Source: Margaritifera margaritifera
Taxonomy: Eukaryota; Mollusca; Bivalvia; Unionida; Margaritiferidae
NCBI GenBank assembly: GCA_029931535.1
Contig: JAQPZY010001664.1
Coordinates: forward strand, 4,928,501-4,992,500
Direction of reading: 5' to 3'
DNA: 64,000 nucleotides
Shown here: one piece after another, positions 1 through 12,766 of the stretch
Layout: every line of letters starts with the position of its first letter
Position numbering within the stretch: the stretch's first letter is position 1
The notes under the pieces: model-generated
Told to the model about the DNA's origin: nothing
Databases searched by the model: none
The model's input: only the letters and a program-made list of their open reading frames with translations
Made by a program: the position numbers and the translations under genes

Positions 1-68
1 GGCGTTTCTGTAATCTCACCTTCTGCTCCTCTCTTTCTTTTTCAAACATATCAATTCTTCTTTCCAAC
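1..68 (-). CDS. AFDN: Afadin exon: coiled coil, runs off the window or ends at 20
   Basis: The acceptor TTCTTTCAG is at 77-69. The first base completes Arg, followed by LERRIDMFEKEREEQK, which continues the coil of the preceding exon. At 19-14 the sequence AAG|GTGAGA is a good donor and would end the exon in phase 0 at position 20. Reading on gives VRLQKR, equally plausible as coil, so the exon may extend past the window edge. The sequence alone does not decide this. Confidence 0.75.
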
Positions 69-189
69 CTGAAAGAATTAGATGATGAATACCATTGCAA
101 CTTCTGTGTCAATTTGAAACTTATAAAGAAATGACACAAGATCAGCTAGATGTACCTGAGTAAACACAAAGTGTAATACTTGTTGCAAT

Positions 190-425
190 AATAATCAATG
201 TCTATAATATTTTGCTCCTGTATAACTTTTACACAAATGTGACGAGCACAGATCCAGATCTGCCATCACATAACACACCAGAAGATCTGGATAGAAGCTT
301 TCTTTTTCTTCCTACAAATGATTTCAAGCAAAATAGTATAGACCTTGCTTTACAAGTAAAATATATAATGACAGATGTGGGTCTATGCTGTTTGCATTTG
401 GTTGCATGTCATATATTTATAAGTA
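190..425 (+). mobile_element. Twin-palindrome MITE, decayed copy
   Basis: It retains the CCAGATCTGCC arm, its partner near 295, and the GTGGGTCTATGCTGTTTGCA right arm near 380. Both terminal repeats are eroded. Confidence 0.45.
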
Positions 426-740
426 CAGTATGTGATACACGTGCCTTTACAGTATGTGATACACGTGCCAGTATAGTATGTCATACATGTGCACAAACAG
501 TATGTTATGTGTGTACAGGTACAGTATATCATACATGTACAGGTACAGTGTATCATACATGTACAGGTACAGTTTATCATACATGTACAGGTACAGTGTA
601 TCATACATGTACAGCTAGTGTCATACATGTGCATGTACAGTATGTCATACATGTGTACATACAGTATATTATGTGTGTGCAGGTACAGTATATCATATAT
701 GTACAGGTACAGCATGTCATACATGTGCAGGTATAGTACA
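425..740. repeat. 24-bp minisatellite
   Basis: The core unit is ACAGGTACAGTGTATCATAC plus ATGT, with diverged flanking units. Because 24 is a multiple of three, it leaves open frames on both strands that are not genes. Confidence 0.9.
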
Positions 741-1430
741 CTACAACCAAGATACTAAGAACAGTATATTTTAAGTTACAATGGATCTGCACACCTAGCT
801 AGCATACTGGTTATTATGAGGTACCTGAAGGTGTTTCAACAGCTTGCAAATAAGGGAAACTTTTAATGTAATATCATCATTATCATCATAAGCATTCAAC
901 AGAATGCTGTGTCTCACCTGCAATGATGTACCACGATGCACGTTACATGACTGTCATAAATTCGTAAACACAATGTTACATTTTCACTGCCATATTTTGT
1001 TGCATATGTCTTGCCATCTGTTGGTACAGGAATGACAAAACCACCAAATTAACACGTCCTGTCGGATTTTGGAAATGGTATGAATTGGGAGGTGATCCCG
1101 GATTCCCTTGAATAAATTTGCTGTAATAAAAAGCCGATTATTGAGACACTGGGAAATGATTTTGTATAGAAAAGTGATTATTCAAATGATCCGTATTTAA
1201 TCAAATGGAGATAGAAGTTTAGATGACATGGTGGAAGTTCATACAAGCCAGTAAATCAGATACTCCGTGTGTGGATAATAAACAGTCTACTGTATCCCTT
1301 TCCTTGAATTTAGTCATTATTATGAACAGGTCCAATTTGGTTGGGGTGGAGGTGGGGGTGGAGAGGGTGGGAGGAGAGAGGTTTTACATTACAGCTGAAC
1401 TTGTTATACTGATCACTTCTATATAGCAAC

Positions 1431-1638
1431 TACTGTATTGACAAGTCCAACTGCAAACAACATGGATCCTGATCTGCCATTGCATAATGTGCCAGCATAT
1501 CAGGGTCTATGTTGCTTGTTCTACAGATTACTCCTAACAAACTGCATAGACCCAGATCTGTTAGCTCATTAAGCAAAGGCTGATCTGGATCTGTGCAGTT
1601 TGAAGTTGCTCTCAACTTATAAGCAAGTATATACAGTA
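1431..1638 (-). mobile_element. Twin-palindrome MITE
   Basis: Module order is B (CCTGATCTG arms) then A (CCAGATCTG arms), joined by a spacer similar to TTCTACTGATTACTCCTAAC. The ends TACTGTATTGACAAG and CTTATAAGCAAGTATATACA are degenerate inverted repeats. Confidence 0.8.
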
Positions 1639-1733
1639 CTTGTGCATAAAAGCCAGGCAGACTAGGTCTCATTATAAATGTCACATGATCATAAATGGTT
1701 TTGACAAGTTTCACTGTAAAATGTATGTGTTAC

Positions 1734-1855
1734 CTGTGTGTCCTTTCTTTCTCCCGCTCCAGTTCCTGATAGAGGTGTTTCTCCTCCAACTCGTTCATTC
1801 GGAGTCGTGCCTTCACCAGGTCCTCTTGAAGGCTTTGCAAACTCCTATCTCGGGT
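1734..1855 (-). CDS. AFDN: Afadin exon: coiled coil
   Basis: This 122-nt exon begins in phase 0 after TTTTTTCAG and ends in phase 2 at GTAACA. The 40 full codons read TRDRSLQSLQEDLVKARLRM, then NELEEKHLYQELEREKERTH, and the last Arg codon is split (AG|G). The heptad-like Leu spacing and high charge indicate an alpha-helical coiled coil. This fits the Arg/Glu-rich tail of afadin. The donor is weaker than the others (GTAACA). Confidence 0.85.
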
Positions 1856-2657
1856 CTGAAAAAATGAGTAATAAAAATGCACCAAACACCAAAACCTAAA
1901 CTTGTTAAAAAATTAAATATATGTTTTCAAATGATTATAAAAAAGTTACAAGAAGGCCTGGGTCTGCATTTTGCACCCCCCCCCCCCCCATCACTTGAAA
2001 AACTTTAATTAAAACCTCAACAAAACTGTTAATGATAACATTTTCTCTGTCACAGGTGGAAAAGTGACTCTTATGTCCTACTTACATTTAACATGGGATT
2101 AACAAAATGACAAAAGATCTACCTTTAATTTCCATTTTTGTTTTCAAACTGCTCTCCAGTGACATATATTACAACACTACTGCCTGCAGAGATAGTTTGA
2201 CCCCAAGGTCAGCTTCATTTTGAATTGTCATTTCAGTCATATTTGCATTGAATTTTGGTGAGAAAAAGACAAAAAGCTGACAATAACAGTATTTCTTTTG
2301 GTTACTTTAATGCATAAACCAGTATTGTGGATCCCTAATTCTGGATTGATCCTTAAAATGCAAAACTCAGATAACAATTTGCAACATGAAATTTGTATAT
2401 ATCGGGGCCATACCATCATGTTGTACACATCGTATGACACTGAGATGTAACATCTAACTGATCACATAGCAGCATCACAGAATCTCAATTAAATGTTCAC
2501 ATGAACTTTATGAAACTTCTTAAACAATACAAAGACTCCCTTTTTTTATCAAACTTATCTTTTATTTAGCAACAAAGTAAAAACTTTAACATATACTTTA
2601 ATCTAAAAACTTTAACGCTGACGTTAATCTAGGCTGTAGTCAGATGTATGGATCACA

Positions 2658-2878
2658 TACCGTCTATACTTGCGTATAAGCCGATACCAACTGCAAACTG
2701 CATAGACCCAGATCTGCCGGTGCACAATGCGCCAGCAGATCTGGATCTATGCAGTTTGTAAGGACTAATCAGTAGAACAAACAACATAGACCTGATCTGC
2801 TGGCACATTATGTGATGGCAGATCAGGGTCAATGTTGTTTGCATTTGGACCTGGATTATACGTGAGTATATATGGTAC
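2658..2878 (+). mobile_element. Twin-palindrome MITE
   Basis: Order is A then B. The ends TACCGTCTATACTTGCGTAT and ATACGTGAGTATATATGGTA are inverted repeats. Both internal hairpins are nearly complete. Confidence 0.88.
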
Positions 2879-3153
2879 AGACACGTAATGGCTATGTCAA
2901 GCTCTATCAAGGCAGGCCTTGATAATAATAATCAAGATGCCTGTAGCATATTTACCCATTTATATTGGGCATCCAAACAACAAACAACACAAGAGTAAGA
3001 TCTGCCATAAAGAATGAACCAATGGCAATATCCATGATTTAATGGCACATTCTGCAAGAGTGGATATGTGTATAAACTGCTCACAGCTGGGCAGGCTTTA
3101 TATATAAGACTGCATGGGACTCTTTCCCAAGACAGTTTCAAGAAATTTTCTAA

Positions 3154-3409
3154 TACAGTGGTCGCTCATTACAACTCCGTTCAGGGGAATCACAAAAGTG
3201 TACGGCATTATAAGTGTATGGCATTATAAGTGTATGGCATTATAAGTGAGGTTACCTTTTACAGAAGCATGTTCAATATGAAAACTACATGCATCACCAA
3301 AATTGGAATCCAAGACCATACCTGTGTTATATGAGGGACCATTCTATACTGTGCTTTATTATGCAGGAACATGCCATACTGAGGTGCTATATAGTGAAGG
3401 ACCATTGTA
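3154..3409. mobile_element. pogo/Tigger-like MITE
   Basis: The ends TACAGTGGTCGCTCATTACA and TAGTGAAGGACCATTGTA are inverted repeats (CAGTGGTC type) bounded by TA, the duplication typical of Tc1/mariner/pogo elements. A 16-bp unit (GCATTATAAGTGTATG) is repeated three times inside. It is 256 bp long and has no coding capacity. Confidence 0.7.
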
Positions 3410-3609
3410 TTAGTAACAGTTAAACTCTTTAATCTGCCTTTTTGTACTCATAAAGGACCTTTCTTACTAAGTTATACTTTCTTGATATGAGGGTCCAATT
3501 AACTGCAAGAAGATTGAAAACCTTCTCTCGTAAAACAAAATCTTTAAAATTAAACAAATAAAAATATAAATTAATTTGAAAATATAGTCCATTAATTTTT
3601 TGCACTTAC

Positions 3610-5681
3610 AATAAATCTATCATCATCCGAGTCCTCATCTTCATCATCTTTTGCCGAAACTTCCTGGACTCGTTTCTGGAACTCCAGCTCTATTTTCAAC
3701 TTCCTCAGTCTCTCCTGCTCTTGTGGTGTTAGATATGGCTTTGACTCCAGATCTGAAATTTCACTCTGCCGCATCCTTGCTATCGTGTCTTCCTGATCTT
3801 TCTGAGCTTTTTCCTTTGCATCCCGATCCCAAGGGGAGACAACCACTTCTCGCTGGTCTTTTATAACTTTGTGGAGGGGTGGCCTGTCTATTGGTTTCTG
3901 TGGCTGAGGCTGTTGTTGCTGCTGAACACGGGGGTCATAAGACTCGTACAAATTTTGTTGATTATGGCCTATTGAGTGTTGTTGCTGCATTTCCAAGGAT
4001 CTGTTGGCAGATCGAGGATATTCAATATTTTGATAATCGTGGCTGGGGTTGAGAGGGATCTGTGTTTGTGGGAGTTGTATGGATGGCTGCCTTAAGGAAT
4101 CATGATAATTGGGGGGATATGTGTTTCTGTCGGCATAATCTGCATGGTTGATAGGTATGGAATGTGGGGATATTTGGTTAGGGAACTTGTTATATGGGTC
4201 ATACCCCTGGGGTGGAAGATTGCTATAACTATGATCTGGCTGGTGCATGGTGTAGTCCGGATCCATCTGCTGCATCATCCGATTTTGTTCATTTCTGATT
4301 TGTTGTTCTAACCTGTAGTCCATAACTGGAGGTGGAGGTAAGGGAGGTAACTCTTCATCATGAAGATCTTCCATCTTGGGTGGGGGAGGTAATTCTGGAG
4401 GAACATCAGAGGGAGGGGGAGGTATGCCTGGACCCTGGTGTTGGTTGTACTTGTCATGTCCTGGTGAAAACTTTACACGGGAGGCCATTCTAGGATCCTG
4501 GAAACCAGTGTTTTGGTAGTGGCTCTGCTGAGGTGGGGTCTGTTGGAGTGGAGCCTGCTGATGTGGTGCAATTAAAAACCCCTGGGATGAAGGTGGCTGC
4601 ACTAGACGCTCCTGGGCAATCCGAATATCATAGAAATGAGGCTGAGTCTGCCGATGGTCAACCTCTGTTCTTGGAATTTCAGCTGGCTGAATTACTGGCT
4701 GATTAGGCTTGGGTTTAGTAGCTACAAAAGGGCGGGGCTTCTCCTCACTTAGTGGACGCCTTAGTTGATGGAACGGAGGTGTTGCACTTTGTTGACGTGG
4801 AACGGTGTTTTCATAGAAATTAGGCTGCCTTTCCTGATTATTAATGTCCATTTTCTGAATCTCTCCCTGATTGGCATAATTAGGCTGGGGTCTTATATTA
4901 CTGTAGTTTGGCCCATTTCTGTTCTCAAAACTTCTATCCAAGCCAGGAGCCTGCTGGCCAGGGAACCCACCCTGTCCAAATCTTTCTTGCCATTCTGGAT
5001 TGACTTCTGCAGATTTCGGTCTTGAACCTGATAAATCTGGTCGCTCTTGTTGCCCAAAGTAGGCCGACTGTGGTCGATCATCGCGGAAACTTCCAGAAGG
5101 ACGAGAAGTTTGTGGCATCCTATCAACGGGCTGCAGTTGCTGTTGGACAGGTTTAGCAATCTGAACAGTTGGCACAAACTGACCTGGCATGGTCTGACCT
5201 GTCACAAACTGACCTGGCATGGTCTGACCTGTCACAAACTGACCTGGCATGGTCTGACCTGGCATGGTCTGACCTGGCATAGTCTGACCTGGGCTGGGCT
5301 GACTACGATTATCCCTTACTGGTTCTGGCTGTCTCAACCGTGGATCTACACTTGGATGGTTCTCATAGTCATGTGACTTATCAGTCATGTCACGTTTGTC
5401 CACTGCCTGCGGCACCTGGTTGTAATAATCATGGTTGGGATTTCCTTGTTGCTGGAGAGCCCCAACTGACATGGCAGGGCGCATTTGTTGATAACCTTCC
5501 ACTGAACCATCATAAGACATGTCCATTCTCAGATTTGGAATTGATTTTGCTTTGTCAAGTTCATGATTTTCCCGACGGTTGCCTTGCTGTGGTCTATTAG
5601 AATTTGGTTGATTCTGCATCCCTGCTGGTTCACGCAAGTTGCCAGTAGGTGGAGCTCTAAAACCTTGTGCCAAATGAGGAG
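3610..5681 (-). CDS. AFDN: Afadin large Pro/Gln-rich exon with acidic coil end
   Basis: This 2,072-nt exon enters in phase 1 after CTATTTTAG and ends in phase 0 at ATT|GTAAGT, giving about 690 codons without a stop. Most of it is disordered and rich in Q, P, N, S and D/H-Y. It contains a tandem five-residue motif (TMPGQ/FVTGQ) around 5180-5290, a polyproline block (GIPPPPSDVPPELPPPPK, then EELPPLPPPP) near 4330-4430, and poly-Q tracts near 3910-3990. The last ~90 codons are charged: VVVSPWDRDAKEKAQKDQED, then SDLESKPYLTPQEQERLRKL, KIELEFQKRVQE and an acidic DDEDEDSDDD. This resembles the acidic coil in the vertebrate afadin C-terminal tail. Polyproline blocks could bind EVH1 or profilin partners (inference). 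Without the donor, the frame ends nine bases on in an AT-rich stretch. Confidence 0.9.
5176..5295 (-). repeat. Coding minisatellite in the large exon
   Basis: The plus strand repeats ACCTGGCATGGTCTG and ACCTGTCACAAACTG. These encode alternating TMPGQ and FVTGQ five-residue units, about eight in all. The repeat preserves frame and is probably length-polymorphic (inference). Confidence 0.9.
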
Positions 5682-7021
5682 CTAAAATAGAAATCAAAAA
5701 CTTAAAGTACTGAAGCTACTTAGAAGTCCTATGTATGCATGGTACCATATGGGATATAATTTACTTTTGCATCATGTCTTGTTTGTTCTGGCATACTGAT
5801 TTAACAGTTCAGGCATGAAAACACAATTCTTATCATGAGCTTCCAAGAAATTTAATAATAATTTAATCTTTATAAGTCACTAGAGAATTTATATTACCAT
5901 TTGAAACATTACCTGAGAAATTATTTTATTTCCTTTTGAAAGCATTTTCAACTATTGTTTAAATAGTGCTATCAGTGACACAATATACAAGGGAGATAAC
6001 TACTATCAGGTATAATAATTTATCTAAATAAGAGTTGCCTCCCTTGATATAAAACTCACTTTAGAGTCCATTGGATATGTTCTCTGTTCCTAATTTTAGT
6101 AAGAGCATTAAGTTAGTTACTATTTTTAGTAATACAAATTATATTTGATAACACAGATTGAACATTAGGCCATAAGCATGGAGGAACTCCAATTCCTCCA
6201 AATTAAAAATTCTAAATTTTTAAATTCACTAGAATAAAGATAGTCAAATCTGCCAATAGCAGCCACCCATGGGAAAAGGCAAAACAGACCTTTGTACACA
6301 GGTGACCTCTGTACACAGGTTCACATTTCAAAATTGTTTTTTGCACAAATACCATTATCATTATTATTATTATTTATTTATTATTTTTATTATTCCATTA
6401 TCAAGACTGTTTTATGTGCACTATTCAACATAATCATAAAATACACATATATGTTGTTCTCTCCAAAATTTATGTTACTCAGATGATTACTGTGTCCTGC
6501 TCACTTTAATCCAATCTATAAATTAAATCATCACCGACTTAAAATAAATCACTGATCTTAGTTTGATTTGTGCACCATGACAAAACACTAATTTCACCAC
6601 TGATTGACTGCTTACATGACTATAAAGCTGGATTTTACTTTCTGGTCAGCCAACTTGTATAAATTAGGCATGGAAACAGCTGTTCACACTTCAAAAACAG
6701 TACTGGATTGGATAGTTGCTCAACTTAATGTGATCAAAAGACAGTTGGCTTATGTGAGAGGCCTGTAATGAACAGGGAATCAAAAGACGCCATATATGGC
6801 TATTCTATGTGACCGATGAACCAAAACTTTGCCTGCCTTTACCAACAAGTTTTAAATATTGAATGACCCCTGACCCGTATGAAAAGGGATGTAACTAGTA
6901 TCTCTTCTCAAAGATGAACTTTGTCCTCAAAATTGGCCATAATATCTCTCTTATGCCTAATAATCCCTTGGATCTGAGTTTGCCTGACTCCCATTTCTGC
7001 TGCGACTACACAACTACTTTT

Positions 7022-7144
7022 TCCACTATCCAGCAAATGAACCACTATCCAGCAAATGAACCACTATCCAGCAAATGAACCACTATCCAGCAAATGAACC
7101 ACTATCCAGCAAATGAACCACTATCCAGCAAATGAACCACTATC
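7022..7144. repeat. 19-bp minisatellite, ~6.5 near-identical units
   Basis: The unit is CCACTATCCAGCAAATGAA. Copies are almost identical, which suggests recent expansion. Confidence 0.93.
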
Positions 7145-8207
7145 CTGCTTTAACCCTCTCCTGTACGGATAAAAACTGCCTCACTTTCGAACCTGACATA
7201 CTGACACCTTCGAGCTAGACTGACAGTGTGACTGGATTATGGCGAGTACAAGCGAGATATGAAATGTTTACACATAAATTCACATGATATGCCTTTATCT
7301 AGATGCCTTGCTCATCAAACAAAAGTTTAATTTGTGTACTTAGAGTGGTTACTGTTGATATGCTCACTGTTGGTTAGTAAACACCTGGATGCCGACTGCA
7401 GAAGGCAGGTGACTGTTACACACAGGACATTATTTAGGGGAAATTAGAATCGCGACTGTGACCAGATGACTGCTATGTACAAGTGACTGCTAGGGCAGGT
7501 TTGACTGTATTTGTGAAACTGCATACACATCCACTTTTTTCTTCATATTTTTACACAAAATTCTGGGCAAGTAACAAAATTTACTTGTCTAGCTAAGTAT
7601 TTAACTTGTTCCAGATGAAATATTGTTCAAGGCCTGCAATTATCATAATTTCTTGTTTTTGTACAAACCATTATTCTTGCCTTTGTAACAATAAAACATG
7701 TTAAAAATATCAATGATTAAAAGTCATAAATGATTAGATTTTACATAAAAATATTAAATCAAGATGATTTTCTAATACAGTAATCAGATTTCATCATTAC
7801 AAAACTTCATCATTACAAATTTTAAATTTCAACTACAGGCAATCCCAGTTCTGTGTAAAACCAGTCAATTAAAAGGCCAGTCAGATATATCTGAAGACAT
7901 GTCTTCATTCATAAGTGTCAAGAATACTGAGGTCAAGATACAACTTTAAAAATGTTTGTTTTTAAATTATCAAAATCAAAATTCTCCCCCACTGTCTCTG
8001 ATTGTGTTAAGATCAACTGTCCCAAACTGAGGGTTACACACATTAGAAAATCAAGTACTTGAGAAGAACTTTAAAAACTCAAAACTTTGAAGTGCTGCAT
8101 AACAAGTGTTGTAATCAGTAGAGTTTCTGAGGTTGAAGGTAACAGATAGCTTTTAGCCAGGACTAAGGGAGTCATTTCTGTGATGCTTTATATTCCAAAT
8201 GGTAATG

Positions 8208-8412
8208 TACCATATATACTTATATCCAACTGCAAACTACATAGACCCAGATCTGTCGTCACATAAAGTGCCAGAAGATCTGGGTCTATGCAGTTTGTTA
8301 TGAGTAATCAGTAGAACAAACACAGACTTATCTGTCAGTGCATTATGCGATGGAAGATCAAAGTCTCTGTTATTTGCAGTTGGACCTGACTTGTATGTGA
8401 GCATATATGGTA
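8208..8412 (+). mobile_element. Twin-palindrome MITE
   Basis: Order is A then B. The left end TACCATATATACTTATA is shortened. The right end reads GTGAGCATATATGGTA. Module A has near-perfect arms; module B is worn. Confidence 0.82.
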
Positions 8413-8584
8413 AAAGATGCCGTGCCGTTGACTTTGGTTAATGGTCAATTAGATCAGAGTCCAAGATAGAACAAAATTTTCTAATGTTAATTTATGTCCT
8501 CCATTAAGGCAAATGCTGGACAACAAAGTGACCTATGGTACTGTGATTTCATTAACTTGAAACGGCTTATTTCTGTCATTTTGT

Positions 8585-8755
8585 GAAAAATGACATTTTC
8601 GTCAGTACATAATTTCATGGATTTGTGAAATGGTTCCACTGTTTCCATAGAAGGATTGTTATTCGTTGGGTCTTTAAATTTGTGGTTTGTAGTAACCACA
8701 CAATCCACAAAAATTGGTACCCCATGAAAAAATATTGAATTCACAGAATTCAAGA
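8585..8755. mobile_element. Palindromic MITE, decayed copy
   Basis: It resembles the element at 40774-40976 in layout: a CATGGATTTGTG segment, GTTTCCATAGAAGGATTGTT in the middle, then AATCCACAAAAATTGGTACC and an AATTCACAG end. Confidence 0.6.
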
Positions 8756-11092
8756 AAAATCTATTGTGTGTGTACATGTACAACAAAAAATTACCTTTAA
8801 AATTACAGTGTACATGTTCAGAGCATGTTAATTAAAAGAACAACATGTAATACAATTTCAAGCCAAAGGGACTCTTTTACTTGATGAAAACTCTTTTGTT
8901 AATGTTATAACTGTATTAGAGAAGGTCCAATAGCCAGGCCAAATACCAGTATTCAAAACTCCAACATTATTGTTTACCATGGAACTGTTACATTAGTCTC
9001 CAAATGACTACAAGAATTCCACAGAATGTGGTCTCACCTACTATACTGCGGCATGTTCTAAACAGCCAGCAAAGTCAACGGTGCATGAAAAATAAGTCAC
9101 TATGACCTCCTTTTGCATATGAAGAGCTGTACACTCCATGATGAATATACCCATCAAGTCTGATGACTATACATGCAGCTGTGTCAAAGAAACCAAGCAA
9201 AGCCTTAACCCCTATTCCAACAATGAGAACACCATCACAAAAATGATACCTCACCTATGCTTTCCAGGTAAGTCAAAAGTAAGTTTCTTCATATAAAAAC
9301 GTATTATGAGCAGCAACAATTTGTGTTAAAATATTTTTTATATTTACTTTAACTTTTGTGCCCATAATACATAAATGATGGAGTCTGCCCTCTTATTTGG
9401 CAAGTGAACTGCATCATTTTAGGACAGGCTAATCATATCCACATATTTTTTTCTGTAAATTTCAGAATTTTTATTGCTCTTGCTAATTTGTGATAGAAAT
9501 AATATTTTGCTGGTTTTATTTTTTTCAAAATGATTGGATTAATTGGTCAGAATTATGTATTGTTTTTCCTCTAGATCAATTTTCATTCATATTTCACATA
9601 TATACAATCTTTCACAAGATATTACGCATTTAAAATTTTCAACTATCCAATTTAAAAGAATGGAACTGAAATCTGTATTAAACCCTATTTCGACTTTGCT
9701 GATTTTCCCCAAAACTTGTGAGGTGAATGCTCATTTTCCCCAAAACTTGTGTGGTGAACCTGTTATGGCATTCATTCAACACTAAATATTCCCTACAGTC
9801 AAACCTCTCAAGATCGAACTCATTTTACTCAAGTTCTCTATATTTCCCTAACAATGAGATATAATCAGGTGTCATCCAACATAAAAATAAACAAATGTTC
9901 ATATATTTTTACAAACATAATTATCCAGTCAATTTTTAAAAAATCTATTAATTTTAGGATTTTATTGCACCTGTCTGTTTTATTTTACTCTGCATGACTT
10001 TAGGCTGTCTGAAAGACAACTGATTAGCTAAATGCTCTTATTAAGTTTTGTCTTTATGGGATTGATTTTAGTGTAAACTGACATTTGGACTGAAGATTTC
10101 TTTTTGTTTTCAGAGAAGAAGAGTTCTGGTTTACAGAGTTAAAGTTTATTTAAAACTAAACAACAGTCATCAAAAGATGACATTCTCGCAGTCACCCACA
10201 TATTTAATGACTCCAACTGAAAGTACCATATGGTCAGTACTCTCAATTTTCCATGCTACTTAGGCTTGTATCTTATGGTCTAACACTGTCGATGTATATA
10301 CTACTTATGGTTTACTCCCAGTCTATGAATATTACATATAAAATACAAAATAATGAACATGGAAAATTCCAAATATGAAAAGGCACCTCTGTGCAACTTG
10401 TTTGACATGTGTACTAAGTCTGGTTGAAATACCATCAACATACCACTGACAGTTATGTTCTGAAAATGAAAATGTTATGATCAGACAGACAGATCGACAT
10501 ACTGATAGCTATATCCCCCATATACATACTAGGGTGTGGGTGGTGGATAAGGAAGGGAAATTTTGGACCAGAAAGATGATTAGATTTCAAGGAGCTTGCA
10601 GTTTTCTGGTAGTTTTGGTCTTGAGAGGTTTCCCTGTATTACACAGCTCCCATGCTAACTTTGAAACTTTTTCTCCTGACTTCTTTTGTAATTGTCTCTA
10701 ATGATCAGACAGATGAACTTCAGGGCATATCCTCCATCAATTTTGTGCCCACTTCTATACAAGTAGGAAAGCGGCAGAAAATTAAAGGTAGCAATAAGTC
10801 AAGGTTTACTTGTAATGTTTACACCGTTGGCAAGCAAGGGTTGCAAATAACTGAAGCAGCACTGTAATAAAACCTCAGAAAAAAATTAAAATGTGTTCAT
10901 ATAACACATTTGTCCCAACACAGTGACCTAATAGGAAAACTTAACCAGATGGGCATATAACACTAAACTAGTTTTTCCCTTCCACAATCATGATGGGGCA
11001 TAAAAAGGACTTTGGAAGCCGCAGTCCCATGGAGCATAAGGTCGTGCTAATAATGCAAAGCAAATCAAGTTGCTGAGAAATCTTCCAATACA

Positions 11093-11160
11093 TACAGTTG
11101 TCTCTTACTATAAAGCACCTCAGTATAACAAGGTCTCTGATATAACAAATGAAGGGTGTC
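11093..11160. mobile_element. pogo-like MITE end
   Basis: TACAGTTGTCTCTTACTATA followed by AAGCACCTCAGTATAACAAG matches the left end of the element at 53913. The other end was not found. Confidence 0.45.
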
Positions 11161-12094
11161 TCCTGTCCCTCTTGTCACTCACTGAAATCTCCCACTCACT
11201 CAAAATTTTTTCAAAAAAATTCCAGAAGACATTTTTTTTTTTTCCCACACCTTGCTTCCAATGTAGTATATTTAAGGTAAAGACTTCCTGTGATCACATG
11301 ACTGTGAAGTGGATTAGCATGACACTTTAATTGCTAATTTGACAGACAATAACCTAAAATTAATCACTGAATTATACTATGTGTGATCAGTAGTAATTCA
11401 GAAAGGATTAAAGACATTAATGGATTATGGTTGGATTACTAAAGAACTCAAGCAGCATAAAACAATTAATATTACTTGGGATTCTTTTGGCAGGGTCGGT
11501 TGGCTTTGGTGTTTAAAGTTTGTCGAGATGAATTATACTATATGTGATCAGAATACAGAAAGGATTAAACATGTTGATGGATTTTGGTTGAATTAGTTAT
11601 TACTTAAGAGCTCAAGTGGCATAAAACAGGTAGATTTGGCTTCAATATTTAAAGTTTGTTGAGATATCTAAGTGTACGTTATCTCCCAAAGCTAAAATGA
11701 CAAAATCTAACCAACCCAAATATCACACGAAATTAAATAATGGATAGAAAGAGGAATTTCATAGGTTGGAATGAAGTTCAAAGGGACATGAATATTCATT
11801 CTGCAATTCCTGTAAAGTTGATTTTAAGAACAATCTTGGTGGACTTGGGTAGAGGACATTTTCTATTCTGATGAAAATTCAGGCTGACTCCAGAGAAAAC
11901 CAGGATCCAGTAATGATACATCATCTCCTAAGTGTTGAGATCAACAAGGATGAGGATTGCCACAAATATAATCCAGGCAAGGATCTACTAAGAAAGGCTA
12001 AAAATGCTTGTGCTACATATAAGGACAGTATGAAAGGCAACAAGTTATTGTGAAAGGACTGATGTGATGTGATATGTGCCTATTTTAATACAGA

Positions 12095-12330
12095 TTGCTT
12101 GGTTTTGTGGGGTTTAACATCATTTTTCAGCACTTGATAGGCTATGCATGGCAGCCAGTATATTCGGTCAAGGAAGAACCCAGGAAGACCGCATGAAGAA
12201 CCACCAACCCACAGGAAGCTACTGGCAAGCTTTCTCACATACCCATGCTGGTTGAGCCGAGATTCAAACTCACACTGACATAGGTGAGATGCGTGAGTGA
12301 TCTGTAAAGGTGAGCTTTTACCCGGGGCCC
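12095..12330 (-). mobile_element. tRNA-Leu-derived SINE with perfect 12-bp target duplication
   Basis: TTTTAATACAGA lies on both sides (12083-12094 and 12331-12342). On the minus strand it starts GGGCCCCGGGTAAAAGCTCA. It continues through a region matching the SINE at 54642 (AAGCTTGCCAGTAGCTTCCT) and ends GTGCTGAAAAATGATGTTAA followed by ACCCCACAAAACC. The A-box region is shortened compared with the other copy. Confidence 0.9.
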
Positions 12331-12493
12331 TTTTAATACAGAAAAAGGAAATTTGTTCAATAGTTGTCATTTTTGTCCATTTCCATGCTAAAAATTGGGT
12401 CGATCAAAATCCTCCTGATTGGAAGTCAAAACTCCTGACCAAATTTTACAAATCTCCTGATCTGTCCTAAGCTGACCTCTCTCTTTTCTGTCA

Positions 12494-12766
12494 CATGTAT
12501 GAGGTATGGTCATGGATATGAGGTATGGTCATGGATATGAGGTACAATCATGGATATGAAGTATGATCATCCATATGAGGTATGGTCATGAATATGAGGT
12601 ATGGTCATGAATATGAGGTATGGTCATGGATATGAGGTATGGTCATGGATATGAGGTATGGTCATGAATATGAGGTATGGTCATGGATATGAGGTATGGT
12701 CATGGATATGAGGTATGGTCATGAATATGAGGTATGGTCATGGATATGAGGTATGGTCATGGATAA
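12494..12766. repeat. 19-bp minisatellite, ~14 units
   Basis: The unit is GGTATGGTCATGGATATGA, with A/G variants (CATGAATATGA) interspersed. Confidence 0.93.

Larger units (their letters stand above)
69..1733 (-). other. Intron (1.67 kb)
   Basis: This is a phase 2 intron between the last two visible exons. It holds a decayed twin-palindrome element (190-425), a 24-bp minisatellite (425-740) and a clear twin-palindrome copy (1431-1638). In 740-1430 I see nothing beyond short GA/GT-rich tracts. Confidence 0.85.
1856..3609 (-). other. Intron (1.75 kb)
   Basis: This is a phase 0 intron. It contains a poly-C run near 1977, a twin-palindrome copy (2658-2878) and a pogo/Tigger-like MITE (3154-3409). 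The stretches 2000-2650 and 2880-3150 hold nothing recognised. Confidence 0.85.

Noticed and set aside
7022..7144. Possible CRISPR-like repeat array
   Set aside because: The units are contiguous with no spacers, and the genome is eukaryotic. It is a minisatellite.
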